NCBI RefSeq assembly: GCF_900119315.1
Contig: NZ_LT827010.1
Coordinates: 3,505,001-3,569,000, forward strand
Source: Actinoplanes sp. SE50/110
GTDB lineage: Bacteria; Actinomycetota; Actinomycetes; Mycobacteriales; Micromonosporaceae
Direction: 5' to 3'
Length of the DNA: 64,000 nt
This document shows, one piece after another, positions 49,116-57,668 of the stretch. The position numbers were made by a program, and so were the translations under genes. How positions within the stretch are numbered: the stretch's first letter is position 1; each line of letters starts with the position of its first letter. The notes below the pieces were generated by a model, which saw only the letters and a program-made list of their open reading frames with translations, had not been told where the DNA came from and searched no databases.

Positions 49116-49435
49116 ACCCCACCTGGCAGCACAGCGTCCAACGCGACACCGCCACCAGCACCATCGCCCTCAGTGGAGAACTCGACCTCGCCGCGACCGC
49201 CACCCTGAACGACCTGTTCGCCGGTCAACTCGCCGTTGATGGCATCATCACGGTGCGTGTCGACCTGTCCGCGGTGACCTTCCTCGATTCCACGGTGATC
49301 ACCACCCTGATCGTCGCTCGTAATACCGCGACCGCCGGCAACCGCCAGTTCACTGTCACTCACGCCGCCGGCCACGTTCGGCGCGTCCTGACCGTCGCAG
49401 GTGTTCTCGACACACTGACCACCGACCCCGGCTGA
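49112..49435 (+). CDS. STAS-domain anti-sigma factor antagonist
   Basis: The 107-residue STAS protein is translationally coupled to the ATPase upstream. The switch loop reads FLDSTVITTL: Asp59-Ser60-Thr61, with Thr61 in the position phosphorylated in SpoIIAA-type proteins, so it can be a kinase substrate. This contrasts with the STAS protein at 3233, where the site is Pro-Ile. Together with 48558 it forms an anti-sigma/antagonist switch. The signal and sigma factor are unknown. Confidence 0.87.
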   Translation: MNPTWQHSVQRDTATSTIALSGELDLAATATLNDLFAGQLAVDGIITVRVDLSAVTFLDSTVITTLIVARNTATAGNRQFTVTHAAGHVRRVLTVAGVLDTLTTDPG

Positions 49436-49869
49436 AGGCAGCGCCGCATCGACCGTCCCGACTCCTGCTGGCGCCTGTACCTCATCGGTGGAGCTGTCAC
49501 GGCTGTGGGCTGCGGTGGCTGCGACTGCGGAAAGAGTGCCGTACGATCAGGCGCTTCCGGGGGCGAAATCCCGAGGACGCCATCTTCGTGACGGAAAGGC
49601 TGTCCGTAGCTACGCAAAAACGTTTCGCAACCGTACGATTATTTTCCGTAGCCGGACGGCTATTGCGCCGTCGCTCGCCTCGGCGTCGGGCGAAGCCGAC
49701 GACGACAGTCTTTTACGGATCTGAAATAGGCGACGGACAAATAGTGCGGCCGGCATACGAAGCTTCGAGCGAATGTAATTTTGCCGACCCCCTGGCCCCT
49801 GATTGGGTGATTGATCCGGATGGTCGCGCCCTTCTACCGTCGGTCGGTCATCGACTCGGAGGGCTTCCT
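49436..49869. other. Long AT-richer leader of glxA, no gene seen
   Basis: These 434 bases are lower in GC than the surroundings. Short hairpins and a repeated CCGTACGAT (around 49541 and 49632) are seen. The frame of glxA stays open back to 49588 but translates to non-conserved, basic sequence without a ribosome binding site. GGAGGG lies six bases before the TTG at 49870. I compared the 5' part with known riboswitch consensus sequences and could not fit any. A regulatory leader is likely but unproven. Confidence 0.5.
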
Positions 49870-51822
49870 TTGTCTGGTTTCTTGGCGCGTACCGTTGTCC
49901 GCAAGGTGGTGTGGCCCGTTGCGGCGGCAGCGGTCGTGGGAGCGGTGAATGTGCCGCCGGTGTGGTCGGCGGTGTCGCGGTGGCAGCACGAAAAGTTGAT
50001 CAATAGCGCGGCGTACAAGAGCTCGCATGGTTTCTGGCAGGTGGTGAAACTACCGGCGGGCAGCCGGGTGAACGCCATCCACTCGGCGATGCTGCCGTCC
50101 GGCAAGCTGCTGTTGATCGCGGGTTCGGGCAACGACCGCACCCAATTCAAGGCGGGCACGTTCAAGACACTGGTGTTCGATCCGGTCAGCGGAAACACGA
50201 AGCTGGTACCTACCCCGACCGATTTGTTTTGTGCGGGTCATGCGTTTCTGCCAAATGGCAAGCTTCTGGTCGCCGGCGGCACGCTGCGCTACGAGGTGCT
50301 GCAGCCGGACGTGACCCATGCGGGCGGAACGATGACGGTGAAGAACGAGTCACCTGACGGCGCCCGTTCCTTTCCGAAGGGCACCGTGTTCGTGGCGGCG
50401 AACGGGCTGCGCTACACCTCCGGTGATGCCTTCACGGTTCCCGCCGCCACCAAGACGGTGACGCCGGCGGCGGCCGGCGGTAAGACGAAGGTCGCCGTTG
50501 CGGCGAGCTCCGTCGACGTGTGGGTCGACGGAGCCGGTGACGGCGTCCAGTATGCCACCGGCATCCGCGGTCAATACCGCATCGACGGGCTCACCGGAGC
50601 CGATGCGCGCAACGTGTACGGCATGACCGACCGGATCAGCATGGATAAGCAGGACTATCAGGGCCGCAAGGAGGCTTACGAGTTCAACCCGGTGACCGAG
50701 CGGTACGAGCGGGTCGCCGATATGCACGAGAAGCGCTGGTATCCGACGCTCACGGGCTTGTCGGACGGCTCAGTCTTGGCGTTGTCCGGCCTGGACGGCA
50801 GCGGCAAGGTCGTCGATGGGACCCGGAACGAGGTCTTCGACCCGAAGACGCAGACGTGGACGGTCCGCAAGGACCTCAATCATTACTTCCCGACCTACCC
50901 GACATTGCTGCAGACGGCAAAGCCCGGCGTGCTGTTCTACACGGGCTCCAATTCGGGGTACGGGCCGGCCGACCGCGGCCGTGACCCGGGCCTGTGGAAC
51001 CTGAGTGACAACAGCTTCCGCAACGTCTCCGGCCTACGCGATCCTGACCAGCTGGAAACCAGCATGTCGGCGTGGGTGGGGCCGGTGCAGAACCAGACGG
51101 TGATGGTGGTCGGTGGCGGAGGCGTCGGCGAATCTCGCCACTCGACCCGGCGTATCGACATCATCAACCTCAACGATCCGACGCCGCACTTCCGGCCCGG
51201 GCCGGATCTGCCGGAGCCTACTCGCTATCCGAGCCTGGTGAACCTGCCGGACGACACCACGTTGATCACCAACGGTTCGCGCGACTATCGCGGCCGCGGG
51301 GCGAGCGACAACCATGTCGCGCGGATCTACCATCCGGACACCAATACCTTGTCGATGGCGGCGGACCCGCACATCGGGCGTAACTATCACAGCTCGGCGG
51401 TGTTGCTGCCCGACGGGCGGGTGCTGACGGCCGGTTCCGATCCGTTGTACGCCGACAAGAAGAACACCATTTCCGGAACGTTCGAGCAGCGGCTGGAGAT
51501 CTACACGCCGCCGTACCTGTTCCACGGGCCGCGGCCCCAGATCACTGCTGGGCCGCCCGTCGTCGGCTACGGGCAGAAAGCCGACTTCGCCACAAGCTCG
51601 CCGGCGGAGATCGCCAGTGTCCGGCTGATCCGGCCCAGCGCCGCGACGCACATGCTGAATCCGGACCAGCGGTCCTTGGCGGTGCCCTTCACGACGACAG
51701 CCGCCGGCGTGCGCGTCACGGTGCCGGAGCAGGCCGCGCTCATGCCTCCGGGACCTTACATGGCGTTCGTGGTCAACCGAGCCGGCGTTCCGTCGGTAGC
51801 TCGGTGGATCACCGTGCATTGA
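49870..51822 (+). CDS. glxA: GlxA-type radical copper oxidase
   Basis: The 650-residue protein has an N-terminal membrane anchor (residues 9-28) and a galactose-oxidase-like kelch fold, followed by an Ig-like C-terminal domain. Active-site residues are in place: Cys121 (DLFCAGH) and Tyr291 for the thioether cofactor, with Trp290 (KRWYPT) over it; copper ligands Tyr506-His507 (GRNYHSS) and His594 (AATHM). In streptomycetes GlxA oxidises the glycan made by CslA at hyphal tips. The TTG start is supported by GGAGGG at 6 bases and because Cys121 then has the same number as in S. lividans GlxA. cslA lies 1.4 kb downstream. Confidence 0.92.
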   Translation: MSGFLARTVVRKVVWPVAAAAVVGAVNVPPVWSAVSRWQHEKLINSAAYKSSHGFWQVVKLPAGSRVNAIHSAMLPSGKLLLIAGSGNDRTQFKAGTFKTLVFDPVSGNTKLVPTPTDLFCAGHAFLPNGKLLVAGGTLRYEVLQPDVTHAGGTMTVKNESPDGARSFPKGTVFVAANGLRYTSGDAFTVPAATKTVTPAAAGGKTKVAVAASSVDVWVDGAGDGVQYATGIRGQYRIDGLTGADARNVYGMTDRISMDKQDYQGRKEAYEFNPVTERYERVADMHEKRWYPTLTGLSDGSVLALSGLDGSGKVVDGTRNEVFDPKTQTWTVRKDLNHYFPTYPTLLQTAKPGVLFYTGSNSGYGPADRGRDPGLWNLSDNSFRNVSGLRDPDQLETSMSAWVGPVQNQTVMVVGGGGVGESRHSTRRIDIINLNDPTPHFRPGPDLPEPTRYPSLVNLPDDTTLITNGSRDYRGRGASDNHVARIYHPDTNTLSMAADPHIGRNYHSSAVLLPDGRVLTAGSDPLYADKKNTISGTFEQRLEIYTPPYLFHGPRPQITAGPPVVGYGQKADFATSSPAEIASVRLIRPSAATHMLNPDQRSLAVPFTTTAAGVRVTVPEQAALMPPGPYMAFVVNRAGVPSVARWITVH

Positions 51823-51878
51823 CCTGCATCGAGCGGGCGCTCCGCCGGATCCGGAAGGGGTGCCCGCTCTCATGCCGG

Positions 51879-52937
51879 TCAGGAAGCGCGAGCCGCGAGG
51901 CCGAGGGCGTACTCCGGCCACCACTGCCCGGCAGGCGGCTCGCCGGAACGGCAGGAGCCGTCGGATTCACCGGGACGTTTGACCCACAGAAAGGCGTCGA
52001 CCAGGGGTTGACCGGTCTCTGTGGTCGGTGCCGCACCCAGCGCGCGGCCCGGCGGGTTGCACCAGCGGGAGGTATCGTCGCTCGGCGCCGGCCCGTCTCC
52101 GTTGCGGCTGGTGTCGACGACGAAGTGGATGTGGCCGCCCAGCGCGTCGGACAGGCCGTTGCCGAAGGTGATGTTGTCGGAGGTGGTGTAGAAGTTCGCC
52201 ACGTTGAGCGCGAAACCGTCCGCCTCGGCGATTCCCGCCCGCCGCAGCGCCAGTGCCAGCTGACGCGTGTCGGTGATCCAGCCCGGGTTGCCGGCGTCGA
52301 GGTAGACGCTGGTGGAGCTGTTGCCCTTGAGGACGGTGACCGCGTCGTGCAGCACGGCGAGTCGCTCGCCGGATTCGGCGCAACCCTGCAGCGAGTGCGC
52401 GATCGCGTCCGGCTCGAGGATCACCACCGCGGGTCGGTTGCCGATGCCCCGGGCGAATCCGCGAATCCACTCGCCGTAACGGGCGGCGGAGGCGGCGCCG
52501 CCGGAGCTGTGACCGCCGCAGTCACGGTCGGGGATGTTGTAGGCCACCAGCACGGGCAGCTGCCCGGCGGCCTCGGCCCGACCCACGAGTGCGCCCACCC
52601 GTTCGGCCACGGGTATCGGTCCGTCGGTAACCCAGTCTGCTACCGGCCGATCCGCGATCTTGCGTAGCAGGGCGGCCTGCTGCGAGTGTCCGTCGGCCTG
52701 CCACTGGGCGGCTTGAGTCGCTGCGCGCCCGTGCGGATCCACATAGAAATGCTGCTGTGCCAGCGCACTGTTCTCCCGAAGCATCGAAGTTGCAGCGCCA
52801 GGCCGCGCTGTGCTCGGCTTCGGTGCGCGCCGGTGTCCGTCGGTGGCGAATTCCTTGACACAACACAAGGCCATCGCGATCGCGCTGATAGCGATCAAGG
52901 CGAGCGTGAATCGCCGGCGTCGGGTGGGAATCAACAC
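51879..52937 (-). CDS. cslZ: GH6 endoglucanase (CslZ-like)
   Basis: This 352-residue exported cellulase has an N-terminal anchor or signal (residues 9-26) and a GH6 domain with NIPDRDC (Asp137/Asp139), the VVILEPDAIAHS signature (Asp177), LNVANFYTT, and the last motif VKRPGESDGSC, where the usual PPGESDG has Arg for the first Pro. It cleaves beta-1,4-glucan. In streptomycetes a GH6 gene (cslZ) follows cslA-glxA in one operon; here it is on the opposite strand between glxA and cslA. It likely trims the CslA polymer to release or remodel it. GTG start. Confidence 0.88.
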   Translation of the reverse strand: MLIPTRRRRFTLALIAISAIAMALCCVKEFATDGHRRAPKPSTARPGAATSMLRENSALAQQHFYVDPHGRAATQAAQWQADGHSQQAALLRKIADRPVADWVTDGPIPVAERVGALVGRAEAAGQLPVLVAYNIPDRDCGGHSSGGAASAARYGEWIRGFARGIGNRPAVVILEPDAIAHSLQGCAESGERLAVLHDAVTVLKGNSSTSVYLDAGNPGWITDTRQLALALRRAGIAEADGFALNVANFYTTSDNITFGNGLSDALGGHIHFVVDTSRNGDGPAPSDDTSRWCNPPGRALGAAPTTETGQPLVDAFLWVKRPGESDGSCRSGEPPAGQWWPEYALGLAARAS

Positions 52938-53184
52938 GAGAAGGCAAGCCCTTTCAACAGTGGAAGACGGAATAAATGCTATCGGAACCCCCCGAAGTGG
53001 GTGATTTTTAACCGAATAAAAGGGACGAAGCCGTACAAACCGTGCCGGTGGAAGATGCGCTGACTAGCCGTTGCTCCTACGCTCGCCGTGCTGAACGCCG
53101 ATCCCGCACCCGCGGAAACGCCCTGGCATCGACCGCCGTAAGGCATGCGCCTGGCCGGGCGTCTCGGACAGCGAAAGGATCCTG

Positions 53185-55146
53185 GTGCCCTCAACCCCTG
53201 AGCCGCCTGCCGTCGATGCGTCCTGGGCGCGGCTGGAAGCTTTCAGCCGTCTCGCCGGTCCGCTCACCGTCGTCCCGGACGACCGTCCGTACCGGGTGGC
53301 CTATCGCAACCAGCGAGCGGTCGACGGCCGGCGCCACATGATTAACGCTGCGGTGATCGCGCTCTGCAACGTGTGCTTCGAAGTGTTCTTTTTCGCCTGG
53401 CTGCTACGGCCGGACCACATCGGGCCGACTCACATCGGCCCTGCGGCCCAGGCCGCCCGGGTCGCGAACCTCGTCGTGATCGCGGCGATCGCCGTCGTCG
53501 AGCTGCTTCGCCTGATCAACGTACTGTCGCTGTCGCTGGCCTCGGTCGTGGCCCGCGACCCGGTCCCCGTCGTACCCGACGACGACCTCCGGGTGGCCTT
53601 TCTGACCACCATCGTGCCGAGCAAGGAGCCCATCGCGGTCGTCACGGACACGTTGCGTGCGGCTACCCGGATCCGGCACCGCGGGACCTTCGACGTCTGG
53701 CTGCTCGACGAGGGCGATGACCCGGCCGTCAAAGCGGTCTGCGCCGAGCTGGGCGTGCGGCACTTCACCCGGAAGGGCAATACCGGTTACAACCAGCCGG
53801 CCGGGGCGTTCAAGGCCAGGACCAAACACGGCAACTACAACGCTTGGCTCGACGCCCACGGCGACCGGTACGACGTGCTGCTGTCGGTCGACCCGGATCA
53901 CGTGCCCTTGGCCAACTTCGCCGAACGAATCCTGGGCTACTTCCGGGACCCCGACGTGGCCTATGCGGTCGGGCCGCAGTGCTACAAGAACGGCGAGGAG
54001 TTCGTCACCCGCGCCGCCGAGTCGCAGCAGTTCCCGTTCCACAGCGTCATCCAGCGTGCCGCCAACCGTTACGGCACGCCGATGCTGGTCGGCACGAACA
54101 ACGCCATCCGGATCGCCGCGATCCGAGGCATCGGAGGTCTGGCCGACTCGATCACCGAGGACATGGCCACCGGTCTGGCGTTCCACACCAGTCGCAACCG
54201 GGCCACCGGCAACCGCTGGAAATCGGTGTACACCCCGGACGTGCTGTCGGCCGGTGAGGGCCCGTCAAGCTGGAGCGACTATTTCAGCCAGCAACGCCGC
54301 TGGTCGCGCGGCACCTTCGAGATCCTCTCCGGCACCTTCTGGCGGCGCTTCCTGCGACTGTCGCCCGGTGCGATGCTGCACTACATGCTGATCACCACGT
54401 TCTACCCGTCGATGGCGATCGGCTGGTTGCTGGGCATCCTGAACTCGGTGCTGTTCCTCGGCCTCGGTGTCACCGGCATGACCATCGTCGCCCGCACCTG
54501 GCTCGCCCTCTACACCGACGCCACCGTGTTCTCACTGTGGCTGTACATCCACAACCGGCGCTACAACGTCAGCCCCTACGAGCCACCCAACTCGTGGGGC
54601 TTGACCGGCATGCTCATGTCCGTCATCGCCGCACCCCTGTACGCCGGGCAGCTGTGCAGCACCCTGCTGCGGCGACCGGCCAAATTCGTGGTCACCCCGA
54701 AAGGAACCAGCACCAGTAACGACGGCCTGCGCACCTTCCGCAACCACCTTGGCTGGCTCGCCGTCCTGACCGCCGCTGTAGCCGTTTCCTATGTACGCGG
54801 CTACGCGAGCCCGGCGTCGCTGCTATGGCCGTGCACCTCCCTGGCTGTATGCCTACTTCCCCTCACCCTGTGGCAAGCCGGGCCGCGACTGACCCGGAAG
54901 GCAGCGACCACCCCCGTCGGTCGGCAACCGCTGCCGGCCCCTGGACCGCACCATGCCGGGGACATCACCAAGGAAATCCCGAAAGCAGCCATCAAGGAAT
55001 TGCTGTCCGCGGGCTCAAAATCCGGACAACGGCACGAAGACCGCCTGCCGGCGCCTGCCCCAGCTGCGGTAGACGTGCCGTCGCAACGCACCGACTCGGC
55101 CGATCAGACTCCGCAGCCCGCAACAGCACCTCGTTCACACGGATGA
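53185..55146 (+). CDS. cslA: Cellulose synthase-like glycosyltransferase CslA
   Basis: The 653-residue membrane GT2 enzyme has two N-terminal helices (53-74, 92-120), a cytoplasmic catalytic domain with Asp175-Glu-Gly-Asp-Asp, D236-P-D-H (metal and UDP), TED 324-326 (base) and QQRRW 369-373 (processivity), then four or so further helices. It makes a beta-glucan, thought to be cellulose-like, at growing tips, with GlxA and the GH6 enzyme. The last 90 residues are a disordered Pro/Ala/Lys tail. GTG start with AAAGGA 6 bases before. It is divergent from the GH6 gene with 247 bases between. Confidence 0.92.
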   Translation: MPSTPEPPAVDASWARLEAFSRLAGPLTVVPDDRPYRVAYRNQRAVDGRRHMINAAVIALCNVCFEVFFFAWLLRPDHIGPTHIGPAAQAARVANLVVIAAIAVVELLRLINVLSLSLASVVARDPVPVVPDDDLRVAFLTTIVPSKEPIAVVTDTLRAATRIRHRGTFDVWLLDEGDDPAVKAVCAELGVRHFTRKGNTGYNQPAGAFKARTKHGNYNAWLDAHGDRYDVLLSVDPDHVPLANFAERILGYFRDPDVAYAVGPQCYKNGEEFVTRAAESQQFPFHSVIQRAANRYGTPMLVGTNNAIRIAAIRGIGGLADSITEDMATGLAFHTSRNRATGNRWKSVYTPDVLSAGEGPSSWSDYFSQQRRWSRGTFEILSGTFWRRFLRLSPGAMLHYMLITTFYPSMAIGWLLGILNSVLFLGLGVTGMTIVARTWLALYTDATVFSLWLYIHNRRYNVSPYEPPNSWGLTGMLMSVIAAPLYAGQLCSTLLRRPAKFVVTPKGTSTSNDGLRTFRNHLGWLAVLTAAVAVSYVRGYASPASLLWPCTSLAVCLLPLTLWQAGPRLTRKAATTPVGRQPLPAPGPHHAGDITKEIPKAAIKELLSAGSKSGQRHEDRLPAPAPAAVDVPSQRTDSADQTPQPATAPRSHG

Positions 55147-55252
55147 CCTCGATGCCGACGTAATCGGCTGGCGCCGCGTTCGCCTGCGCAGCCGGGTGTA
55201 TACGGTTGCGGGCCACGCCAGCACAGGCATGACCCGCAACCGGTGCCTCAGG

Positions 55253-55747
55253 TCAGTTCACTGATCGGGCCCGGGAGTGGAGCGGGAACACGGCTACGCT
55301 ACCGGAACCGTCCGGGTGGTGGCCGTCCCAACCGCCGTCATCATGGTGCCAGCCACCGTGATCCCAGCCGCCGTCGAAGTCCCCACCGTGATAGCTGTCG
55401 TACCAGCCGTGGTACCAGTTGTCGTCGTCCCAGTCGCCGTTCCAGTCGTCGGCGGCGACCTCCAGGACCCAGGCGCCGCGGTTGAACCCGGACCACACCC
55501 GCGAGCAGTCGTAGTCATCCCAACGGCCGTGGTACTCGCCGAGCCGGCCGACCCGCTCACACCCGAACCGGGTCCGGAAGTACCCGACGACATCACTGTC
55601 GTCCCAATGGCCCGCGGCCTGGACCGACGCGCTGTGCACGGCCGGCTGGGCCGTGACGGTGGCAGCCTGCGCAGGCCCCGCAGCGATCACCAGAGCGGCA
55701 CCCAGGCCCGGACCACTCATAGCGAGCACACGAGCAATTCTTTTCAT
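55253..55747 (-). CDS. Secreted Asp/Gly/Trp/His-rich protein
   Basis: The 164-residue protein has a signal peptide at 1-29 (MSGPGLGAALVIAAGPAQAA). A small domain with two cysteines (63 and 81; FRTRFGCERVG, DDYDCSRVW) follows. The rest is a striking tract of Asp, Gly, Trp, His and Tyr (DDNWYHGWYDSYHGGDFDGG, HGGWHHDDGGWDGHH). The composition suggests metal binding or an aromatic-rich, glycine-loop adhesive or coating protein. It follows cslA on the opposite strand. ATG at 55747, with GGGAAAATG-type leader. I know no family for it. The opposite strand is also open but has no support. Confidence 0.7.
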   Translation of the reverse strand: MKRIARVLAMSGPGLGAALVIAAGPAQAATVTAQPAVHSASVQAAGHWDDSDVVGYFRTRFGCERVGRLGEYHGRWDDYDCSRVWSGFNRGAWVLEVAADDWNGDWDDDNWYHGWYDSYHGGDFDGGWDHGGWHHDDGGWDGHHPDGSGSVAVFPLHSRARSVN

Positions 55748-56000
55748 TTTCCCTCCGATGGATACATCAGTTCTTTCGGCGGCATGACGCCGCCGACAGA
55801 TCGGATCACGGGCCGATAATCCGGGCGAGAATTCGGATGCCCTTACGCCATTCGGATGACGTAAGAAAATGAAATCACAATAGGAACCGGCCGCGCCGGA
55901 GTAATCCCTTTCGGCGATGCCACCAGTGACCGAATGGCCGCCCCAAGGATCCGCCGAACGGTCAGAAAACTCCGTTGGTCACCCGTGCGAGATCAACTTC

Positions 56001-56369
56001 AGCCGTGTCCTCATCAAAGTCGCGGGAAGTGGCTGGGCGATCGAGGAATGCTTTCGAACCGCGAAGGCCAAGTTGGCCTCGACGAGCACCAGGTTCGCCG
56101 CTACGACGCCTACATCACCCTGGCCATGCTCGCCCACGCGTTTCGTGCCGTCGCCGCCGCCAGGGCGGGAAAAGACGACCGCCCGAGGGCGGCCTCATCG
56201 CCCTCAATCTCGACGGACCCGCCGTCTGCTGGCATACCTGATCACCACCCGCCGCCATCGCGACCTCATCGATCGATGGTCACGATGGCGCCGTCGGCAC
56301 CAGCACGGGGCCACAACAAGCCGCTGCCAGCGGAGACGCCGCCTCACGGAAGTTCTGCTGTCCTACTAG
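56001..56369 (+). pseudogene. IS701-type transposase remnant, several frameshifts
   Basis: Pieces of an IS701-family transposase C-terminus follow each other in different frames: IKVAGSGWAIEECFRTAK (56011-56070), VGLDEHQVRRYDAYITLAML then AHAFRAVAAARAGK (about 56072-56170), GGLIALN (near 56190), and RRLLAYLITTRRHRDLIDRW to HQHGATTS (56219-56330). At least three frame changes and a small deletion between RRYDA and YITLA are needed. The catalytic N-terminal half is missing. It is inactive. It lies between the cslA region and the GtrA gene, marking an old insertion or recombination point. Confidence 0.72.
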
Positions 56370-56370
56370 G

Positions 56371-56826
56371 CTAGGTGCGGCGATCGCGGAACACCCACCA
56401 GCGAGAAGCGGCGTAGGTGAGGATCGCGACCAGGAAGGACGCCGCGACGCGGGCGACCGCGAACGGCGCGCCCAGCATCGTCAGGCCGGTCGAGACGCCG
56501 ACGGTGAGCAGGTAGTCGCCGACCATGACCACGATGTACCGCAGGACCTGCGGGCCGGCCGGCGCGTGCGACCGGAAGGTGATCGTGCGGTTCAGCGTGA
56601 AGTTCAGGGTGAGAGCGGTCAGGTACGCGATGGACACGGCGACCGGCAGCGGCAGCGACGTGTGCCGGCGCAGCACGGTGAGCAGGGTCAGGTCGACGGT
56701 GAAGGTGAACCAGCCGAGGATGGCGAAACCGGCCAGCTCGCGGGGGAGGTGGCGGCGCAGCCGGGGTGGCAGCCGGTCCACCCACGCGGTGAGGAGGTCG
56801 CCGGCGCGCCTCGGCGGGATCGTCAT
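56371..56826 (-). CDS. GtrA-family membrane protein
   Basis: This 151-residue protein has four helices: residues 32-50 (GFAILGWFTFTVDLTLLTVL), 58-78, 92-110 and 118-140. GtrA features are visible: NFTLNRTITFRS between helices 2 and 3 and the final ASRWWVFRDRR. GtrA proteins move lipid-linked sugars across the membrane or interact with glycosyltransferases. It is downstream of the TauE-like gene on the same strand (54 bases), so the two may be cotranscribed. The partner glycosyltransferase is not in this neighbourhood. Confidence 0.82.
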   Translation of the reverse strand: MTIPPRRAGDLLTAWVDRLPPRLRRHLPRELAGFAILGWFTFTVDLTLLTVLRRHTSLPLPVAVSIAYLTALTLNFTLNRTITFRSHAPAGPQVLRYIVVMVGDYLLTVGVSTGLTMLGAPFAVARVAASFLVAILTYAASRWWVFRDRRT

Positions 56827-56880
56827 CGCCGCCAGCGCACCAGGCGCAGGTGAGGGGAGGGCGACCAGCGTCCGGCCGGT

Positions 56881-57612
56881 TCACCAGCCGAGGATGAACA
56901 GCAGCCCCGCGGCGATCAGGCCGAGCTCGACCAGGGTGACGAAGACCCGGTCGCTGATCCGGCCGACCACCCGGCGCCCGGCCCATGCCCCGGCCAGGGT
57001 GGCCGGGGTCAGCGCCACCCCGTACCACAGAACCTGTCCGGTCAGCAGGTCGCCGGCGCCGTAGCCGGCGATCTTGGACAGGTGCATGGCGAGGGCGCTG
57101 GCTGCCTCGGTGCCGATGTAGGCGGCCCGGGCCAGGCCGTAGGCGAGGAAGAACGGCGCGGTCAGCGGGCCGACCGAGCCGAGCAGCGCCGAACCCAGCC
57201 CGGAGGCGGCGCCGACCGCGGCGAACGCCGGGTCGGCCGGCCGGCCGGGGTGTGGGCGCAGCCGGCGCCAGACGACCACGCCGATCAGGAAGACGCCGAG
57301 CACCCGTTTCAGCGCGCCCAGCGGGGCGTGGGCCAGCAGCAGGCCGCCGACGACCGCGCACGGGGCGGCACCCGCGGTGAACCAGGCGACCAGCCGCCAG
57401 TGCAGGTCGCGACGGTTGAGCAGGACCCGGAAGGCGTTGCTGGACACCTGGGTGAGGGTCAGCATCGGCACCGCCACCCGCAGGCCGAACAGCGCGGTGA
57501 ACACCGGCAGCAGCAGCACCCCGCCGCCGAAGCCGGCCACCGCGGACAGCCAGGCGAGCAGGAAGGCGGCCGCCGAGGCCGCCGCGAGGGACGGCAGGTG
57601 CGGGATGGTCAC
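56881..57612 (-). CDS. TauE/SafE-family anion permease
   Basis: The 243-residue membrane protein with seven to eight helices has the TauE/SafE halves GFGGGVLLLPVFTALFGLRV and GSALLGSVGPLTAPFFLAYG. The family exports sulfite or organosulfonates, or moves related organic anions. It is divergent from a PadR regulator with a palindrome in between. GTG start at 57612. Its own gene start lies only 6 bases from the operator, so binding of PadR would block transcription or initiation directly. Confidence 0.85.
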   Translation of the reverse strand: MTIPHLPSLAAASAAAFLLAWLSAVAGFGGGVLLLPVFTALFGLRVAVPMLTLTQVSSNAFRVLLNRRDLHWRLVAWFTAGAAPCAVVGGLLLAHAPLGALKRVLGVFLIGVVVWRRLRPHPGRPADPAFAAVGAASGLGSALLGSVGPLTAPFFLAYGLARAAYIGTEAASALAMHLSKIAGYGAGDLLTGQVLWYGVALTPATLAGAWAGRRVVGRISDRVFVTLVELGLIAAGLLFILGW

Positions 57613-57617
57613 CTGTT

Positions 57618-57641
57618 AGCTTCTACACTGTTGTAAAAGCT
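57618..57641. promoter_or_regulatory. Inverted repeat AGCTTCTACA-4-TGTAAAAGCT, probable PadR operator
   Basis: Ten-base arms (57618-57627, 57632-57641) match at 9 of 10 positions around CTGT. The site is AT-rich in a GC-rich stretch, placed between divergent TauE and PadR genes. PadR proteins typically bind ATGT-ACAT-like repeats, and the TACA-TGTA core fits this. Confidence 0.75.
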
Positions 57642-57668
57642 GGCGTGACCCGGGAGGGGCGGCCCGTC

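Noticed and set aside
49541..49640. Possible c-di-GMP or c-di-AMP riboswitch before glxA
   Set aside because: I could not align the conserved core of either class to the leader. The hairpins present are short and unspecific.
52686..53063. Small plus-strand frame in the GH6/cslA region
   Set aside because: It overlaps the GH6 N-terminus antisense and ends in AT-rich promoter DNA. No family or ribosome binding site is seen.
55277..55819. Plus-strand open frame opposite the Asp/Gly/Trp-rich protein
   Set aside because: The Val/Pro-rich translation is the mirror of the repetitive minus-strand codons. The minus strand has a signal peptide and good start.
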